DNA of 64,000 nt from JAPLSN01 sp964482955 (GCA_964482955.1 CAYZZW010000006.1:27282-91281); one strand, 5' to 3'; counted from the first letter of the stretch, positions 43,559 through 52,850 are shown. Notes: generated from the letters alone by a model not told the origin. Numbers and translations: made by a program.

Positions 43559-45604
43559 TCAGTCCTTCTTGCCGAAGATGCCGAGGATGCGGCCGACGAG
43601 GCCGCCCTTTTTCGGTTCGGGCGCGGGCGCCAAGGGAGCCTGCCGCGGCGCGCCGCTTTCGGACTTGGGCGCGCCGTCGCCCTTCCCGCCGCGGCGGCGG
43701 CGGCCTCCGCGCCTCCCGCGGCCGGACGACGCGCCTTCGGGCTTTTGCTCGTCCGCGGCGCGCGGCTTTCCCGCGTCGCGTTTCGCTTCCGGCTTGCGCT
43801 CGGACTTGCCGCCCTCGCGCTTGCCGGCGGGCTGTTCCGCCTGGGCGTTCTCGCCCTGCTGGACGGCGTCGGTGCCCTTGCCGCCGCGGCGGCCGCGGCG
43901 CCCCCGCTTCCGTCGTTTCTTGTCCTCTTCGGTCTTGTCCTCGTCCTGGGCCGCTTTCTTGCCGTACTTTTCGCGGTACAGCTTCATGCGTTCTTCCATC
44001 GAAACGGCGTAGGGATCGGACAGCGGCTTGATGTCGCGTTCGGACGCCGCGCGTCCCTGACGCTGGCCGCGCTTGCGTCGGCCGCCCCGGTTCGAGCCCT
44101 CGCCGCCCTCGGGCCGCTCGCGGCGTTCTTCGGCCGGACGTTCGCGGCGCGGCGGCGAGAACGCCCCGCCGACCATGTCGATCGAGCCGCCCGTCGCCTC
44201 GGCGATGCCGCTCCGGATGCGGTTCATGCGCTGCAGGTCCGCGTCCGCGTCGCGCCGGCGGTCGCCGCGCTCGGAGCGGCCTCCGCGCTCGGGACGGCCG
44301 CCGCGGCCGTCGCGCGGGCGGGGAGCTTGCTGACGCGGTCCGTCGCGGCGGGCCCGGCCGTAATCGGCGTCGAGGCGGTTGCCGTCCACGTCGCCGGCTT
44401 CGTCGCGCGGGCGACCGTCGGGACGGGGCTTGAGCTCGCGGCGTCCGCGGCCGTCAGCGCGCTTGCGGTCGAAGGCCATGCCGGAACTCTTGTCGAGCGC
44501 GGCGAACGCCGCCTCGTCCGCCTGCACGGCGTCGAGCGACATCCCCATCACCTGCTCGATGGCGGGAATGCCGTAGACGTAGCGGTCGCAGGCCAGGTTG
44601 ACGATGCCGCCGTCGGCCTTGTCGACCAGACGGAGGCGGTCGACGTAATGCTCGCCCTCGAGCGGCAGGTCGTAATTGAGGAGGAGGCCGCAAAAGCCGT
44701 CCGGAAGACCGCGGAGGCTTTCGTCGGTGACCACGAGCGCGTCGAACTCGCCGCGCTTGAGCCGGTCGACGACGGCGGCCTTCCGGCGCTCGGGGGCCGC
44801 CGGATCGAGCAGTTCGGCCTTCACGTTGTTGACGGCGAGGCGCCGGACGGTCTCGTCCGCGGAATCGGCCAGGTTGCACGCGACGCAGACAGGCTTGCGC
44901 GTATCGCGGGAGAGGATGCCGAGCGCGAGCTTGAGCTTGGCGTCGCTCGCGACGTACCAGGTGGCCTGCGGGACTTGCCGCGTGCGTTCGGATTCGGCCA
45001 CAAGCTGGATTTCCTCGGGATCGGCGGCCAGTTCGGCGGCGAACTCCCGCTCCCTCGGCCCGACGAGCGACGAGAACAGCACGGTGCGGCGTTCCGACGC
45101 GGGGCGAAGCGATCCGCGCAGCACCTTGGCGCTCGGCAGGTACTCCGGTTCCGTGATCCGGTCGAGCCCGTCGACGGCCACGAAGCCGAACGCCGCGAGG
45201 TCGAAGGTTTCCGATTCGTGCCGGACGAGCATCGTGTCGAGGGCGCCGATGACGAGCGACGCGCCGCCGTCCATGTCGTCCGGTTCGCGGCCCACCGTGC
45301 GGACCGAGACGCCGCAGGAGGTCGCCAGGCTCGACGCCACGCGGCCGACGGGCCCGATGTCCTTGTCGGACGGCACCACCACGAGGGCGCGCGATCCGGA
45401 GCCCTCGCCGAGCAGCCATTCGAACGCCGGCACGAGGTAGGCCGCCGGTCGGCAGTCGCCGAGCTTCACGGCCGCGTTCACGTCGCGGCGCGCGCGCACG
45501 AGACGCCGGAACGTCATGTCGATGAAGGGCGCGCAGCCCGAAAAGCCCGCGTCCGCGGCGCCACGCGCCAAGGCTTCGTTCAACCCGATTCCGTTGAGAT
45601 CCAT
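43559..45604 (-). CDS. DEAD-box-like RNA-binding pseudohelicase
   Basis: A 681-residue protein. The first 370 residues follow the DEAD-box helicase fold but have lost its catalytic motifs. The Walker A region reads CRPAAYLVPAFEWLL without GSGKT, and the DEAD position reads AVDGLDRI. The SAT motif is FSSL. In the RecA2 half the conserved order is kept (LVVTDESLRGLPDGFCGLLLNYDLP, then YVDRLRLVDKADGGIV, then VYGIPAIEQVMGM), but the Arg finger region reads RLRLVDK in place of HRxGRxxR. The last 300 residues are very basic, Arg/Gly/Lys-rich, disordered, and end in an amphipathic helix. It could bind RNA but is unlikely to use ATP. The start at 45604 is the family start. Confidence 0.7.
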   Translation of the reverse strand: MDLNGIGLNEALARGAADAGFSGCAPFIDMTFRRLVRARRDVNAAVKLGDCRPAAYLVPAFEWLLGEGSGSRALVVVPSDKDIGPVGRVASSLATSCGVSVRTVGREPDDMDGGASLVIGALDTMLVRHESETFDLAAFGFVAVDGLDRITEPEYLPSAKVLRGSLRPASERRTVLFSSLVGPREREFAAELAADPEEIQLVAESERTRQVPQATWYVASDAKLKLALGILSRDTRKPVCVACNLADSADETVRRLAVNNVKAELLDPAAPERRKAAVVDRLKRGEFDALVVTDESLRGLPDGFCGLLLNYDLPLEGEHYVDRLRLVDKADGGIVNLACDRYVYGIPAIEQVMGMSLDAVQADEAAFAALDKSSGMAFDRKRADGRGRRELKPRPDGRPRDEAGDVDGNRLDADYGRARRDGPRQQAPRPRDGRGGRPERGGRSERGDRRRDADADLQRMNRIRSGIAEATGGSIDMVGGAFSPPRRERPAEERRERPEGGEGSNRGGRRKRGQRQGRAASERDIKPLSDPYAVSMEERMKLYREKYGKKAAQDEDKTEEDKKRRKRGRRGRRGGKGTDAVQQGENAQAEQPAGKREGGKSERKPEAKRDAGKPRAADEQKPEGASSGRGRRGGRRRRGGKGDGAPKSESGAPRQAPLAPAPEPKKGGLVGRILGIFGKKD

Positions 45605-46220
45605 CTGTCGCTCGCTTCCGCCGGAGACTCCGCGCGGCGTCGCGGCCGCGGTCCCGGCGTGGTCCGTCCGTTCGACATCGCGGTCGCGGACGTTCGTGTG
45701 GATTGGACGCGCGCCGTCGGAAACCGTCGCCGGTCCGGGCAAGCGCGTCGTGGAGTTCGCGGCGCGTCAAACGCGTCCGCCGGCGTGAACGCCGTGTGTT
45801 CGTGTTCCTTCCGCCCGTCCATGCAACGAGGGCGATCAAGGGTCGGAGCGCGTTCCGGTCGCCTTCCGCGCTCCGCGAAAGGCGGAACGTTCGGCGTGGT
45901 CGGACGCGGACTGGATGCGGCCCGAACGAAGCGGGTCCGGAGACGGATCGCGATCGGCTGCGTGCCGCGCGGCGCGGTGTCCGTTTCGGCTCATACTAGC
46001 ACGCCGGGCCGCGGCCTGTATAGCCGGAACCGGCGCGGCGGTCGGTACGGCATCGCCTTGAGCGATACCCTGTCGCGTTAGGACATATTTCTTACCGTAT
46101 ATATGCTTTCCCATACTTGACGAAAACCGCTTTAGTGCGGAAAATTGGGTCGCGCCGCGCGCGAAATCCGCGCAGACCTTCGCGGCGCGATCTTTCCACA
46201 CAGTTCCAGGAGGACGGTCC
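45605..46220. other. 616-bp gap between divergent genes with no gene found
   Basis: No convincing gene and no tRNA cloverleaf that I can fold by eye. It contains several GC-rich short inverted repeats. At the far end is an AT-rich stretch with a TATATA box (46098-46103) on the minus strand and a TTGACG box (46117-46122) on the plus strand. If the TATATA serves the pseudohelicase gene, its leader would be close to 480 nt. The plus-strand gene has AGGAGGA (46209-46215) before its ATG. Confidence 0.5.
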
Positions 46221-48179
46221 ATGGGCGATCCGAAACGCATACTCATCATCGGCGGAGGCTACGGCGGCGTCTGGGCCGGACTTCAGCTCGAAAAGCGCTT
46301 CCGCAAGCGGAAGGACGTGGCCATCACCCTCGTGGACAAGCGCTCCTTCCACACGCTCATGACCGAGCTGCACGAAGTCGCCGGCTGGCGCACGGAACCC
46401 GAGTCGGTGCAGGTGAGCTTCCGGAAGATCTTCGGCGGGCGCAAGGTCGACTGCGTCACCGACGAGATCGTCGACATCGATTTCGAGGCCAAGGTCGCCA
46501 AGGGCCGCGGCGCCTCGTACCCCTACGACTACCTCGTGCTCGGCACCGGCGCGGAACCCGAATACTTCGGCATTCCCGGCGTCGCCGAGAATTCCTTCAG
46601 CCTCTGGTCCTTCGACGACGCGATGCGGATCCGGCATCACCTCGAGGAAACCTTCGCGAAGGCCTCCGAAGAGCCGGAAGAGGCCGTGCGCCGCCGCATG
46701 CTCACCTTCGTCGTCGCGGGCGCCGGCTTCACGGGCATCGAGATGATCGGCGAGCTCCTCGAACTGCGCGACACGCTCTGCCGCCGGCACTTCATCAAGA
46801 AGGAAGAAGTCCGCGTCATCAACATCGAGATGCTGCCGAACATCCTGCCCATCCTCGAGGAGCCGCTCCGCGCCAAGGCGGAAAAGTACCTGCGCAAGCT
46901 CGGCTGCGAGCTCATGCTCAACGCGGGCATCGTCGGCGCAGAACCGGGAAAGATCAGGCTGAAGGACGGCTCCACCGTCGAGACCGACACCTTCATCTGG
47001 ACCTGCGGCGTGAAGGGCGGCGCCTTCGGCGCGAAACTCCCGCTCGCCAAGGCCGAGCGGAGCCGCGGACGGATTCCGGTCGACGCCGAGATGAAGGCGC
47101 TCGATCGCCCGAACGTCTACATCGTCGGCGACTGCCAGTTCTTCCTCGAGGAAGGGAAACCGCTCCCGCAGATCGTGGAGAGCGCACACCAGACCGCCGA
47201 GGTCGCCGCGCACAACATCGTCGCCGACATCGCCGGCGGCCACCGCAAGACCTTCAAGTCGAACTTCCACGGCTTCATGATCTCGCTCGGCGGGCGCTAC
47301 GGCGTTGCGAACGCGGGCGGCATGAAGACCTCCGGCTTCATGGCCATGGCGATGAAGCACCTCATCAACGTCTACTACCTGATCCAGCTCGCCGGCGTGA
47401 ACCAGGTCTGGGAATACCTCAAGCACGAGTTCCTCGACATGCGCGAGCGCCGCTCGATCATCGGCGGCTTCGCGTCGTACAAGGTTCGCGGCTACTGGCC
47501 GCTCCTCCTCCGCCTGTGGCTCGGTTTCATGTGGGTGGTCGAGGCGACGAACAAGATCACGGAAGGCTGGCTCAACTTCGCGGACGGCCAGAGCAAGACC
47601 TGGTGGATGTTCTCGCAGGGCGTGGTCCAGGCGGGCGTGAAGCCCGTCGAGGCCGTGAGCGCCGCGTCGGGCGAGGCCGAAGCCGCGGTCGAAACGGCCA
47701 CCGAGGCGGTGACCGCGGCATCCGGAGCGGTCGCCGACGCCGCAGCCCAGACGGCGGACGCGGTCGCGAAGACGGTCGGCCCCTGGTTCGACACGACGAA
47801 GACCATCCTCGATCCCAAGTCGGGGCTCGTCACCTGGTTCCGCACCGTGTTCATGGACGGCATCTTCGCGCACCTCAACTACGCGGTCTTCCAGACGATG
47901 ATCGTGTCGATGGAGCTCGCGATCGGACTCGCGCTCTTCGGCGGCTTCTTCACGTGGCCCGCCGCGGCGGCCAGCATCGGCATGTGCCTCGTCTTCACGC
48001 TCTCCGGCATGTTCGCGTGGAACCAGCTGTGGTTCCTCTTCGCGGCCATCCTGTGCCTGGGCGGCGTGGGTCGCGCCTTCGGCCTCGACTACTGGTCCGT
48101 GCCGTTCTTCAAGAAAGCCTGGAACGGCACGAAGCTCGCGCGCAGGACGCGACTCTACCTGGACGATCCCTCCAAATGA
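46221..48179 (+). CDS. NDH-2-type FAD oxidoreductase fused to a DoxX-like membrane domain
   Basis: A 652-residue fusion. Residues 1-400 are a type II NADH dehydrogenase-like flavoprotein: IIGGGYGGVWAGLQL for FAD, LGTGAEPEYFGIPGV, FVVAGAGFTGIEMIGEL for NAD(P)H, and DRPNVYIVGDCQFF. Residues 400-430 and 520-630 contain hydrophobic helices (GYWPLLLRLWLGFMWVVEAT; YAVFQTMIVSMELAIGLALFGGFFTWPAAAA; FTLSGMFAWNQLWFLFAAIL). These resemble the four-helix DoxX family, split by an Ala/Glu-rich linker (470-510). It likely oxidises NAD(P)H and passes electrons to quinone at the membrane; the DoxX-like part may anchor it or accept electrons. Confidence 0.85.
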   Translation: MGDPKRILIIGGGYGGVWAGLQLEKRFRKRKDVAITLVDKRSFHTLMTELHEVAGWRTEPESVQVSFRKIFGGRKVDCVTDEIVDIDFEAKVAKGRGASYPYDYLVLGTGAEPEYFGIPGVAENSFSLWSFDDAMRIRHHLEETFAKASEEPEEAVRRRMLTFVVAGAGFTGIEMIGELLELRDTLCRRHFIKKEEVRVINIEMLPNILPILEEPLRAKAEKYLRKLGCELMLNAGIVGAEPGKIRLKDGSTVETDTFIWTCGVKGGAFGAKLPLAKAERSRGRIPVDAEMKALDRPNVYIVGDCQFFLEEGKPLPQIVESAHQTAEVAAHNIVADIAGGHRKTFKSNFHGFMISLGGRYGVANAGGMKTSGFMAMAMKHLINVYYLIQLAGVNQVWEYLKHEFLDMRERRSIIGGFASYKVRGYWPLLLRLWLGFMWVVEATNKITEGWLNFADGQSKTWWMFSQGVVQAGVKPVEAVSAASGEAEAAVETATEAVTAASGAVADAAAQTADAVAKTVGPWFDTTKTILDPKSGLVTWFRTVFMDGIFAHLNYAVFQTMIVSMELAIGLALFGGFFTWPAAAASIGMCLVFTLSGMFAWNQLWFLFAAILCLGGVGRAFGLDYWSVPFFKKAWNGTKLARRTRLYLDDPSK

Positions 48180-48237
48180 CGATTCCGCGCGGCCGCCTCC
48201 CCGCGGCCGCGCGACTTTCCCCCGACGCGAGGTGCCC

Positions 48238-49203
48238 GTGAACGGATTCTGGAACGACCTGCCGCGGATCCGCTCCGAGCTGTCCGAAGTGGTCGCGATC
48301 ATCGAGGACGCCGTGCGCGTCGAGGGCTTCCCCGTCTCGGACGCCCTGCTCGAACTCGTCCGCGCCAACGGCAAGATGCTCCGCCCCGCTCTGCTCCTCG
48401 CGAGCGCGGGCTTCGGCCGAGCCGACCCGGAACGGATCCGCAGGCTCGCCGCCGCCGTGGAGCTCCTCCACACCGCCACGCTCGTCCACGACGACTACCT
48501 CGACGGCGCGAGCCTCCGCCGCGGCGTGCGCACGCTCCACGAACGCTTCAACCCGATGACCGCGGTGCTCGCGGGCGACTTCCTCCTCTCGCGCTGCTTC
48601 CGCCTGGCGGCGGACGCCACCTCGCCCGACAACGCGAAGGCGCTCGCCGCGCTGATCGAGGCCATCTGCCTCGCCGAGATCCGCCAGGACCTGGGCAAGT
48701 ACGACTACTCGGCCGACCTCCGGCGCTACCGCCGGACCGTCGCTGGCAAGACCGCCGCGCTGTTCTCCCTCGCCTGCCAGGCCGGCGCCGTCGAAGCCGG
48801 GTGCAAACCCGAGGTCGCGCAACGCCTCCGGCGCGCGGGCTACGACATCGGCATGGCCTTCCAGGTCATCGACGACATCCTCGACTTCGAGGGCGACGAA
48901 CGCGTCGTGCGGAAACCCCTCGGGCGCGACGTCGCCGAAGGACTCTCCACGCTGCCGCTCGCCTACGCGCTCGCCGAACGCGGCCCCGAACTCGCGCCCC
49001 TCCTCGCCGGGAAACCGCCGTCGGAAGAAGCCGTCGCGGAAGTCGTGCGCGTCGTGCGCGGCTCGGGCGCCATCGAACGGGCGCGCGCCGACGCCGCCAC
49101 CTACACCGAACGGGCCCTCCGCGAAATCGACGCCCTCCCCGACAAGCCGGCCCGCGCCGAAATCCGCACCCTCGCCGAACGCCTCCTTCTCCGCGCGCAC
49201 TGA
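48238..49203 (+). CDS. Polyprenyl (trans-isoprenyl) diphosphate synthase
   Basis: A 321-residue all-alpha prenyltransferase that condenses isopentenyl diphosphate with allylic diphosphates to make the side chain of quinone or a longer polyprenol. First Asp-rich motif LVHDDYLDGA, second FQVIDDILDFEGD, with GKMLRPALLLAS and GDFLLSRCF as family blocks. The GTG at 48238 has GAGG 5 nt upstream; another GTG 2 codons earlier (48232) is possible. It follows the NDH-2 gene by 58 bases, and a quinone-tail product would fit that neighbour. Confidence 0.88.
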   Translation: MNGFWNDLPRIRSELSEVVAIIEDAVRVEGFPVSDALLELVRANGKMLRPALLLASAGFGRADPERIRRLAAAVELLHTATLVHDDYLDGASLRRGVRTLHERFNPMTAVLAGDFLLSRCFRLAADATSPDNAKALAALIEAICLAEIRQDLGKYDYSADLRRYRRTVAGKTAALFSLACQAGAVEAGCKPEVAQRLRRAGYDIGMAFQVIDDILDFEGDERVVRKPLGRDVAEGLSTLPLAYALAERGPELAPLLAGKPPSEEAVAEVVRVVRGSGAIERARADAATYTERALREIDALPDKPARAEIRTLAERLLLRAH

Positions 49204-49259
49204 CCCACCCCACGGCTTCGGCCCGAGCCCCCCGCGCAGGAGGGACCGCGGAGGTCGGC

Positions 49260-49288
49260 TTGACGCGGATGGGTGGCGTATTTAGGAT
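49260..49288 (+). promoter_or_regulatory. mntP promoter
   Basis: TTGACG (49260-49265), 17 nt, TAGGAT (49283-49288). The leader is about 27 nt with GGAG (49313-49316) 5 nt before the ATG at 49322. Confidence 0.65.
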
Positions 49289-49321
49289 GCCGGTACTTTC
49301 GTCGATTCGGTCGGAGTGATC

Positions 49322-49903
49322 ATGCTCGTGTATTTCCTCGTCGCCCTCGGGCTTTCCATGGACGCGTTCGCCGTATCGGTGTCGAGCGGCATCTGCGTCG
49401 CCAACCTCAAGTTCCGCCACGGGCTCCGCGCGGCTTTCGCGTTCGGGCTGTTCCAGTTCCTCATGCCGCTCGCGGGTTACGCGGTCGGGTCGGCGTTCAG
49501 CTCGCTCATCCGCGGCTTCGATCACTGGATCGCCGCCATCCTCCTCGCCCTCATCGGCGGCAAGATGCTGCTCGAGTCGCGTGACATCGAGGACGAGGGC
49601 ACCTGCACCGAGGAAGAACTCGCGAAGAAGAACATCCTCAACCTCGGATCCCTGCTCGTCCTCGCCGTCGCCACGAGCATCGACGCGCTCGCCGTCGGAG
49701 TGAGCTACAGCGTCCTCGGCGACCCGATCCTGACGGCATCGCTCGTCATCGGCGTCGTCACGTTCGGCGTGTGCCTCTTCGGAGTCGAATTCGGCAAGCG
49801 CCTCGGCACGAAATTCGAGCGCTGGGCCGAACTCGCCGGCGGCGTCATCCTCGTCGCCATCGGCGGCAAGATCCTCGTCGAGCACCTCGTCAAAGGCGTG
49901 TGA
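49322..49903 (+). CDS. mntP: Manganese efflux pump MntP
   Basis: A 193-residue inner-membrane protein with six hydrophobic segments. It has the tandem DxxAxSxS pattern of the family, ALGLSMDAFAVSVSSGI near the N-terminus and VAVATSIDALAVGVSY in the second half, plus a hydrophilic Glu-rich middle loop (RDIEDEGTCTEEELAKKN). It exports Mn2+. The leader is too short to hold the yybP-ykoY riboswitch that often precedes this family. Confidence 0.94.
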   Translation: MLVYFLVALGLSMDAFAVSVSSGICVANLKFRHGLRAAFAFGLFQFLMPLAGYAVGSAFSSLIRGFDHWIAAILLALIGGKMLLESRDIEDEGTCTEEELAKKNILNLGSLLVLAVATSIDALAVGVSYSVLGDPILTASLVIGVVTFGVCLFGVEFGKRLGTKFERWAELAGGVILVAIGGKILVEHLVKGV

Positions 49904-49910
49904 CCGTCGC

Positions 49911-49939
49911 TTGACGGTTTGAACAACGCGGTCTACCCT
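49911..49939 (+). promoter_or_regulatory. Aminopeptidase P promoter, leaderless type
   Basis: TTGACG (49911-49916), 17 nt, TACCCT (49934-49939), then 7 nt to the ATG at 49947. Confidence 0.55.
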
Positions 49940-49946
49940 TGCGGGC

Positions 49947-51332
49947 ATGATCGACGCGAACACGTACACGAAACGGCGCGAAGCCCTGCGCGCGCGGCTG
50001 GCGACCCTCGGCATCGACGCGGGCGCCGCATTATTCCCCGGCAACCGGGAAGCGCCCCGCAACTACGTCGCCAACCCGTATTCCTTCCGGCAGGATTCCA
50101 CCTTCCTCTATTTCTTCGGGATGAAGCGGCCGGACCTCGCGGCGACGATCGACCTCGCCTCGGGCGCGGCGACCGTGTACGGAAACGACGCCGACATCGA
50201 CGATATCGTCTGGACCGGGCCGCTCCCCTCCATCGCGGACGATGCCGCGCTCGCGGGCGTCCGATCGACGAAGCCGCGCGCGGCGTTGGCTTCGGACCTG
50301 TCGAAAGCGGCGAGGATCCTGTACCTGCCGCCCTACCGCGCGGACACGCTCGCCGAGTTGGCCGAGCTGACGGGCAAAGACGCGGGCACGGCGAAAGCCG
50401 GCGCGTCGGTCGAACTCATCAAGGCCGTGGTCGCGATCCGCGAGATCAAGGACGACGACGAGATCGCGGAACTCGAGCGGGCCGCGACGATCACCGTGAA
50501 GATGCACCGCGCGGCGCTTGCGGAAGCCAGGCCCGGCATGACGGAATCCGAAGTGGCGGCCATCGTCGCGCGCGAAGCCCTGGCGGGAGGCGGCGACCTG
50601 TCCTTCCCCGTCATCGCCACGACGAAAGGCGCGACGCTCCACAACCACGACCGTTCGAAGACGCTCCGCGAAGGCGGTCTCTTCCTGCTCGACTGCGGCG
50701 CCGAGACCGCGAACGGCTACGCGGGCGACCTCACGACGACCTTCCCCGTCGGCAAGCGCTTCGACGCGCGCCAGCGCGAGATCTACGACATAGTCCTCGC
50801 GGCATGCGGCGCCGCCTGCGACGCCGCGAAGCCGGGGCGCCCGCACCTCGACGCCCACCTCGCCGCGTCAAAGGCGATCGCGAGCGGCTTGTCCGCGCTC
50901 GGCATCATGCGCGGGAACGTCGACGAAGCCGTGGCCACCGGGGCGCACGCGCTCTTTTTCCCGCACGGCGTCGGCCACCAGATCGGCCTCGACGTCCACG
51001 ACATGGAAGCCCTCGGCGAATCCCACGCCGGCTGGGACGGGGCGGCGCGCCCGACGCAGTTCGGCTTGAGCGCGCTCAGGCTCGGCAAGATCCTGAAGCC
51101 CGGTATGGTGCACAGCGTCGAACCGGGCATCTACTTCATCCCCGAATTGATCGCGCGATGGAAGTCCGAGCGGAAGCTGGAGACGTTCATCGACTACGCG
51201 AAGATCGACGCGTACGCGTCGGTCGGCGGCGTCCGCAACGAATACGACCGCCTCGTCACGAAAGACGGCGGCCGCTTGCTGGGTCCGTCCTTCGACAAGA
51301 CGGCGGCGGCCATCGAATCCGCCCGCGCGTGA
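49947..51332 (+). CDS. pepP: Xaa-Pro aminopeptidase (aminopeptidase P)
   Basis: A 461-residue metallopeptidase of the pita-bread (M24) fold with the N-terminal AMP_N domain (YTKRREALRARLATLG, SFRQDSTFLYFFGM). Metal ligands: LLDCGAETANGYAGDLTTTFPVG (two Asp), HGVGHQIGLDVHD (His), SVEPGIYFIP (Glu) and GGVRNEYDRLVT (Glu). It removes N-terminal residues next to proline. Its leaderless-type start is preceded by a strong promoter. It ends 4 bases from the convergent TetR gene. Confidence 0.95.
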   Translation: MIDANTYTKRREALRARLATLGIDAGAALFPGNREAPRNYVANPYSFRQDSTFLYFFGMKRPDLAATIDLASGAATVYGNDADIDDIVWTGPLPSIADDAALAGVRSTKPRAALASDLSKAARILYLPPYRADTLAELAELTGKDAGTAKAGASVELIKAVVAIREIKDDDEIAELERAATITVKMHRAALAEARPGMTESEVAAIVAREALAGGGDLSFPVIATTKGATLHNHDRSKTLREGGLFLLDCGAETANGYAGDLTTTFPVGKRFDARQREIYDIVLAACGAACDAAKPGRPHLDAHLAASKAIASGLSALGIMRGNVDEAVATGAHALFFPHGVGHQIGLDVHDMEALGESHAGWDGAARPTQFGLSALRLGKILKPGMVHSVEPGIYFIPELIARWKSERKLETFIDYAKIDAYASVGGVRNEYDRLVTKDGGRLLGPSFDKTAAAIESARA

Positions 51333-51336
51333 TTTC

Positions 51337-52008
51337 CTACGAAAGAGCGCGGCGGGCGAAGGATTCGATCGAGGCCACCAGGGCTTCGTCGTCGATCTGG
51401 TCGTCGGGGCCGAGACCGAGGAAGATGCGGAGACGGTCGCGGTAGTAGTCGGACGAGAAGGAAAACTGGAAGAGCATGAGCAGGTTGTCGAGGCAGAACG
51501 CCGTCGCGCCGAGGTCGAGCCCGGTCCGGATTTCTCCGCGTTCCGCCGCCTTCGCGAGCATGCGGCGATAGAGGTCGGCGGTGATCGCCTCGAGCCTTGC
51601 GGACAGCCGATCCGCCAAATGCGACAGCCCCTGCGTCGTCGCGTCCAGATAGACGCGGTTGAGCTCGGGATTCGCCTTCGCGTAGTCGCGCGCGCGGCGG
51701 AGCATCGTGCCGTACGTTTCGAACAAGTCCGCATCGGGATCGATATCGGACAACGCGCCTTCGATGAGCGCGCGCCCCCGCTCGACGAGCGACAGAAAGA
51801 GGTCGTCCTTCGACGGGAAATAACTGTAGAGCGCGCCGATGGAGACGCCGGCCTTGCGCGCGACGTCGTTGACGCTCGTCCCGTTGAAGCCGCTCCTCGC
51901 GAACTCCGCGAGCGCCACGGCGATCAAGCTTTCGCGGCGGTCCCCGTCGAGCTTCTCGAAAGCCTTCGTGTGGAAGCGGGGAGACCCCCGCGCGTCGTCG
52001 TCGATCAT
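51337..52008 (-). CDS. TetR-family repressor of the transketolase/aminotransferase operon
   Basis: A 223-residue TetR protein: HTH RESLIAVALAEFARSGFNGTSVNDVARKAGVSIGALYSYFPSKDDLF and a divergent ligand-binding domain. It starts 25 bases after the SCP2-like gene and so is last in the operon, with an own promoter as well. I used the ATG at 52008; a frame to 52026 exists. The perfect palindrome at 56792-56807, in the operon promoter, is its likely operator, making a negative feedback loop with a metabolite as inducer. Confidence 0.9.
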   Translation of the reverse strand: MIDDDARGSPRFHTKAFEKLDGDRRESLIAVALAEFARSGFNGTSVNDVARKAGVSIGALYSYFPSKDDLFLSLVERGRALIEGALSDIDPDADLFETYGTMLRRARDYAKANPELNRVYLDATTQGLSHLADRLSARLEAITADLYRRMLAKAAERGEIRTGLDLGATAFCLDNLLMLFQFSFSSDYYRDRLRIFLGLGPDDQIDDEALVASIESFARRALS

Positions 52009-52016
52009 GGACCCGG

Positions 52017-52045
52017 ACGATACCACGGAGCCTTCATTTCGCGAA
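52017..52045 (-). promoter_or_regulatory. Internal promoter of the tetR gene
   Basis: TTCGCG (52040-52045), 17 nt, TATCGT (52017-52022) on the minus strand, 8 nt before the ATG, within the end of the SCP2-like gene. Confidence 0.4.
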
Positions 52046-52849
52046 TCCCCCCACGAGCAGCATGTACTCGCCGATCATCGCGCCGTACTCGGGTCCGCCC
52101 TTCATGACGATGCGCCCGGCGGCCGTTGCCGCGAGGAGTTCGTCGGTCTCGAGGAGGATTCCGAGCGCGCTGTCCACCGAATCGAAATGCATCGCGAAGA
52201 AGGGCCGCGAGCGCTCGTACTCGCCGCGGGCCGCGCGCGTGTTACCCGCCTTGACGCGGAGGTAGGCGGACAGCTCCGGCTTCCCCTCGACGCTCCACGA
52301 GTACACGCGGTCGGGACTCTTCGCCGCCCACGCGGACACCGCCGGATGGCGAGCCTTGTTGAGCTGGCTGATTCCGGCGGAGAGCAGGTAGAAGAACAGC
52401 TTGACGAGGAGCTCGCGGTCGGAGGCGGCCTTCGGCGGGGTTTTCGCGCCGAGGAAAGAAGCCATCGTCAAAAGGCCCGAGAACGTCGCGACGAGCAAAC
52501 CCGGTTTCTTGAGACCGCCGCGGATGCGCGGCAGCTTTTTCGACGCGCCCGAAAAAAACGCGTTGAGCGCCTTCACCGTGGGGAATTCGAGTTCGAGATC
52601 GGGCGACGCGTGAAGCTCCGGGACGCAGCGCGGAATCCCCTTTTCCACGACGAAGTGCGTGCCGATCTTCGCGGGCACGCCGTCCGCCGCGGGAATCCCT
52701 TCCGTGTCGGCGCGAGCGCTCACTTGCACGACGCCCGACTTTCCGGCGAAGGCCGATCGGACGGACGGCTTGTCGCGCGCGAGCACGGCGAGGAGCGGCA
52801 GAGCCGCGTTCAGGAAGATCCTCGACGCGTAGAGATCGCGGTCGTCCAT
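52034..52849 (-). CDS. SCP2-like lipid-binding domain protein, second copy
   Basis: A 271-residue protein with an SCP2-type pattern in its middle: LELEFPTVKALNAFFSGASKKLPRIRGGLKK resembles the DLxxxLxxGxxxAxxxxGxLKIKG block of sterol carrier proteins. Residues before are a strand pair with PAKIGTHFVVEKGIPRCVPE. It is not exported and has no catalytic motif. Its ATG is one base after the transketolase C-terminal stop. It resembles the first gene of the operon in the arrangement of strands, so both may hold the same hydrophobic ligand, or act as a dimer around the enzymes. Confidence 0.45.
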   Translation of the reverse strand: MDDRDLYASRIFLNAALPLLAVLARDKPSVRSAFAGKSGVVQVSARADTEGIPAADGVPAKIGTHFVVEKGIPRCVPELHASPDLELEFPTVKALNAFFSGASKKLPRIRGGLKKPGLLVATFSGLLTMASFLGAKTPPKAASDRELLVKLFFYLLSAGISQLNKARHPAVSAWAAKSPDRVYSWSVEGKPELSAYLRVKAGNTRAARGEYERSRPFFAMHFDSVDSALGILLETDELLAATAAGRIVMKGGPEYGAMIGEYMLLVGGFAK

Positions 52850-52850
52850 G

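Noticed and set aside
45605..46220. tRNA or small RNA in the 616-bp gap
   Set aside because: No acceptor stem, CCA or anticodon arm could be folded by eye; only short GC-rich inverted repeats were found.
49204..49321. yybP-ykoY manganese riboswitch before mntP
   Set aside because: The promoter starts transcription only about 27 nt before the ATG, and no paired structure of that class is seen.
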